Shown in pieces: positions 5,719-7,009 of a stretch of 7,009 bases of DNA. Position numbers and translations under genes: made by a program. Origin of the DNA: Candidatus Hydrogenedentota bacterium (lineage in GTDB: Bacteria > Hydrogenedentota > Hydrogenedentia > Hydrogenedentales > CAITNO01); contig SLFT01000093.1 of the NCBI GenBank assembly GCA_007124105.1, positions 1 to 7,009 on the forward strand, in the 5' to 3' direction. The notes beneath the pieces are model-generated. The model was not told the origin of the DNA. It did not search any database and saw nothing but the letters and a program-made list of their open reading frames with translations. The first letter of the stretch is position 1, and every line of letters starts with the position of its first letter.

Positions 5719-7009
5719 ATGGCAAGAAAGACACGTATTTTTATGGCGTTGGTGGGCCCGAGGCCCCGGGAAATTATCTATGTGACCCCGCCGCTCGGGC
5801 TGATGTACATCGCCGCGTGGCTGCGGGAACGCTTCGATTTGGAAATCCGCCTGGTCAATCAGCGTGTTGAAAGGTGGAGTTCCACACGACTGGTAAAAGA
5901 GGCCGCCGCCTTCGCGCCGGATATTGTCGCGCTGGGCTGTATGACGCCTTCGGCCTACGCGCTGCCTGAAGTTACCCGGGGCATGCGCGCCGCCTTGCCA
6001 GAGGCGCTTATTGTTCTGGGCGGCCCTCATGTATCGGCTTTTCGCGAGGACGCGCTTGCGGCAACCGAGGCTGATCTGGCCGTGGCGGGCGAAGGCGAAG
6101 TGGCTATGGAGCGGATACTCCAAACCTGGCTCGACGGCGGCGACATGGCGGGCATACCGGCCCTGATGCGTCGCGAACCGGACGGGTCTGTAACGACGAA
6201 CCCGGGCGCGTTGCCAGTCATCGAAGACCTCGACACCATGCCGATGCCCGCTCATGACCTCATTGATTATCACAAATACCGGTGGACTTTGTCCTTCACA
6301 GCCGTACCGTACCGCAAGTACGTGGCGTTGTTCAGCAGCCGCGGATGCCCCTACGGCTGCATGTATTGCCACAATGTTTTCGGTCGCAAGTTCCGCGCCC
6401 ATTCCGCTGAGCGTATGGTTGACGAAATCAAACACTGCGTCAAAACATACCAAGTAAACGAAATTGAATTTGTGGACGACTGTTTTAATCTCGACAAAAA
6501 GCGCGTGCTGGATTATACGGAACTGTTGCTCAGGGACGTGGGGCCCCTCAAAACATCGTTTCCCAACGCCGTACGAGGCGACCTGATTGATGACGACACC
6601 GCGCAGGCGCTTGGCGCGGCGGGTTTGTATTACTCGGCCTTGTCCATGGAATCAGGATCGCCGCGCATTCAAAAGTTGATAGGAAAGAATCTCAATATAC
6701 CGAAGTTTCTGAAGGGGGTTGAACTGTTCGCAAAAAACGGCGTTTTTACCGTGGGCTATAACATGCTGGGCTTCCCCACGGAAACGCTCGCTGAGATGAA
6801 CGAAACCATTCGCCTCGCTTCAGAATCTTATCTGCACTTGTCGTCCTTTTTCAGGGCAACCACTTTTCCGGGAACCGACCTGTTTAACTATGCGCAGCAG
6901 CAGTGCCCGGAGAAACTCGCAAAGATCGCCTTTGACGAACTGGAGTATGCCCTGATAAACGTAAATCTTTCGGCGGAATCCGATGAAACATTCGACGCCT
7001 GCGTACGCA
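5719..7009 (+). CDS. B12-binding radical SAM protein, BchE/YgiQ-like (copy 2, 3' end cut by window)
   Basis: The frame is open from ATG 5719 to the window edge: 430 codons with no stop. By comparison with the paralogue about 45 residues are missing. The cobalamin-binding domain is at about 6-140, with VLGGPHVSAF (99-108) and AGEGE (123-127). The radical SAM core has Cys210, Cys214 and Cys217 in RGCPYGCMYC, then FVDDCFNL (251-258), SMES (309-312), GFPTET (351-356) and TFPGTDLF (382-389). It aligns without gaps to the protein at 69-1496 through its first 200 residues. Around the cluster-binding motif 41 of 57 residues are identical by hand count. Differences sit near likely substrate contacts, for example Tyr for Trp before the third cysteine, and PTET for PGET. 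It is an old tandem-type duplicate with probably related but not identical chemistry. Substrate is unknown. The start is supported by that alignment, although the ribosome binding site is weak. Confidence 0.92.
   Translation, partial: MARKTRIFMALVGPRPREIIYVTPPLGLMYIAAWLRERFDLEIRLVNQRVERWSSTRLVKEAAAFAPDIVALGCMTPSAYALPEVTRGMRAALPEALIVLGGPHVSAFREDALAATEADLAVAGEGEVAMERILQTWLDGGDMAGIPALMRREPDGSVTTNPGALPVIEDLDTMPMPAHDLIDYHKYRWTLSFTAVPYRKYVALFSSRGCPYGCMYCHNVFGRKFRAHSAERMVDEIKHCVKTYQVNEIEFVDDCFNLDKKRVLDYTELLLRDVGPLKTSFPNAVRGDLIDDDTAQALGAAGLYYSALSMESGSPRIQKLIGKNLNIPKFLKGVELFAKNGVFTVGYNMLGFPTETLAEMNETIRLASESYLHLSSFFRATTFPGTDLFNYAQQQCPEKLAKIAFDELEYALINVNLSAESDETFDACVR

Noticed and set aside
5347..6453. 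Minus-strand 368-codon open frame
   Set aside because: It lies mostly opposite the plus-strand radical SAM gene, which has clear cysteine and B12-domain motifs. The reverse translation is His/Arg-rich and featureless.

Overview
This window is about 57% G+C by eye and bacterial in character: Shine-Dalgarno sites, tight spacing and no introns. Its content is three cobalamin-binding radical SAM enzymes and one TMTC-like membrane glycosyltransferase with C-terminal TPRs. That mix is common in uncultivated Gram-negative lineages such as Hydrogenedentota, Planctomycetota/Verrucomicrobiota relatives and the former Deltaproteobacteria. The host assignment is only a guess from gene content. No rRNA, tRNA, CRISPR array or intact transposase is visible.

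Layout: (1) Positions 1-57 may be the tail of an upstream gene, whose TAG stop overlaps the ribosome binding site of the next gene. (2) Positions 69-1496 (+) encode a complete B12-binding radical SAM protein of the BchE/YgiQ-like type. (3) Positions 1493-1682 form a compact noncoding block between convergent genes. It is bounded by two near-identical 17-base direct repeats and holds a REP-like imperfect hairpin and a 28-codon ORF with a good ribosome binding site. (4) Positions 1680-3545 (-) encode a TMTC-like GT-C glycosyltransferase with about 11-12 membrane segments followed by TPRs. (5) Positions 3546-3755 are a leader with a 13-bp palindrome next to a -10-like box. (6) Positions 3756-5342 (-) encode a second, different subfamily of B12-binding radical SAM protein. 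(7) Positions 5343-5718 are a divergent intergenic region of 376 bases with a candidate promoter, an 11-bp direct repeat and a doubtful small minus-strand ORF. (8) From 5719 to the window end (+) is a third B12-binding radical SAM gene, cut off by the window edge. It is a clear paralogue of the first one.

The two plus-strand radical SAM paralogues flank an inverted pair, the radical SAM gene at 3756-5342 and the glycosyltransferase. Such clusters usually belong to secondary metabolism, lipid modification or cell-surface glycan/glycolipid modification, where class B radical SAM enzymes methylate or rearrange unactivated carbons. No substrate can be assigned from this window. The co-occurrence of three such enzymes with a membrane glycosyltransferase is the best hint of an undescribed pathway. 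The most unusual DNA-level structure is the repeat-bounded block at 1493-1682.
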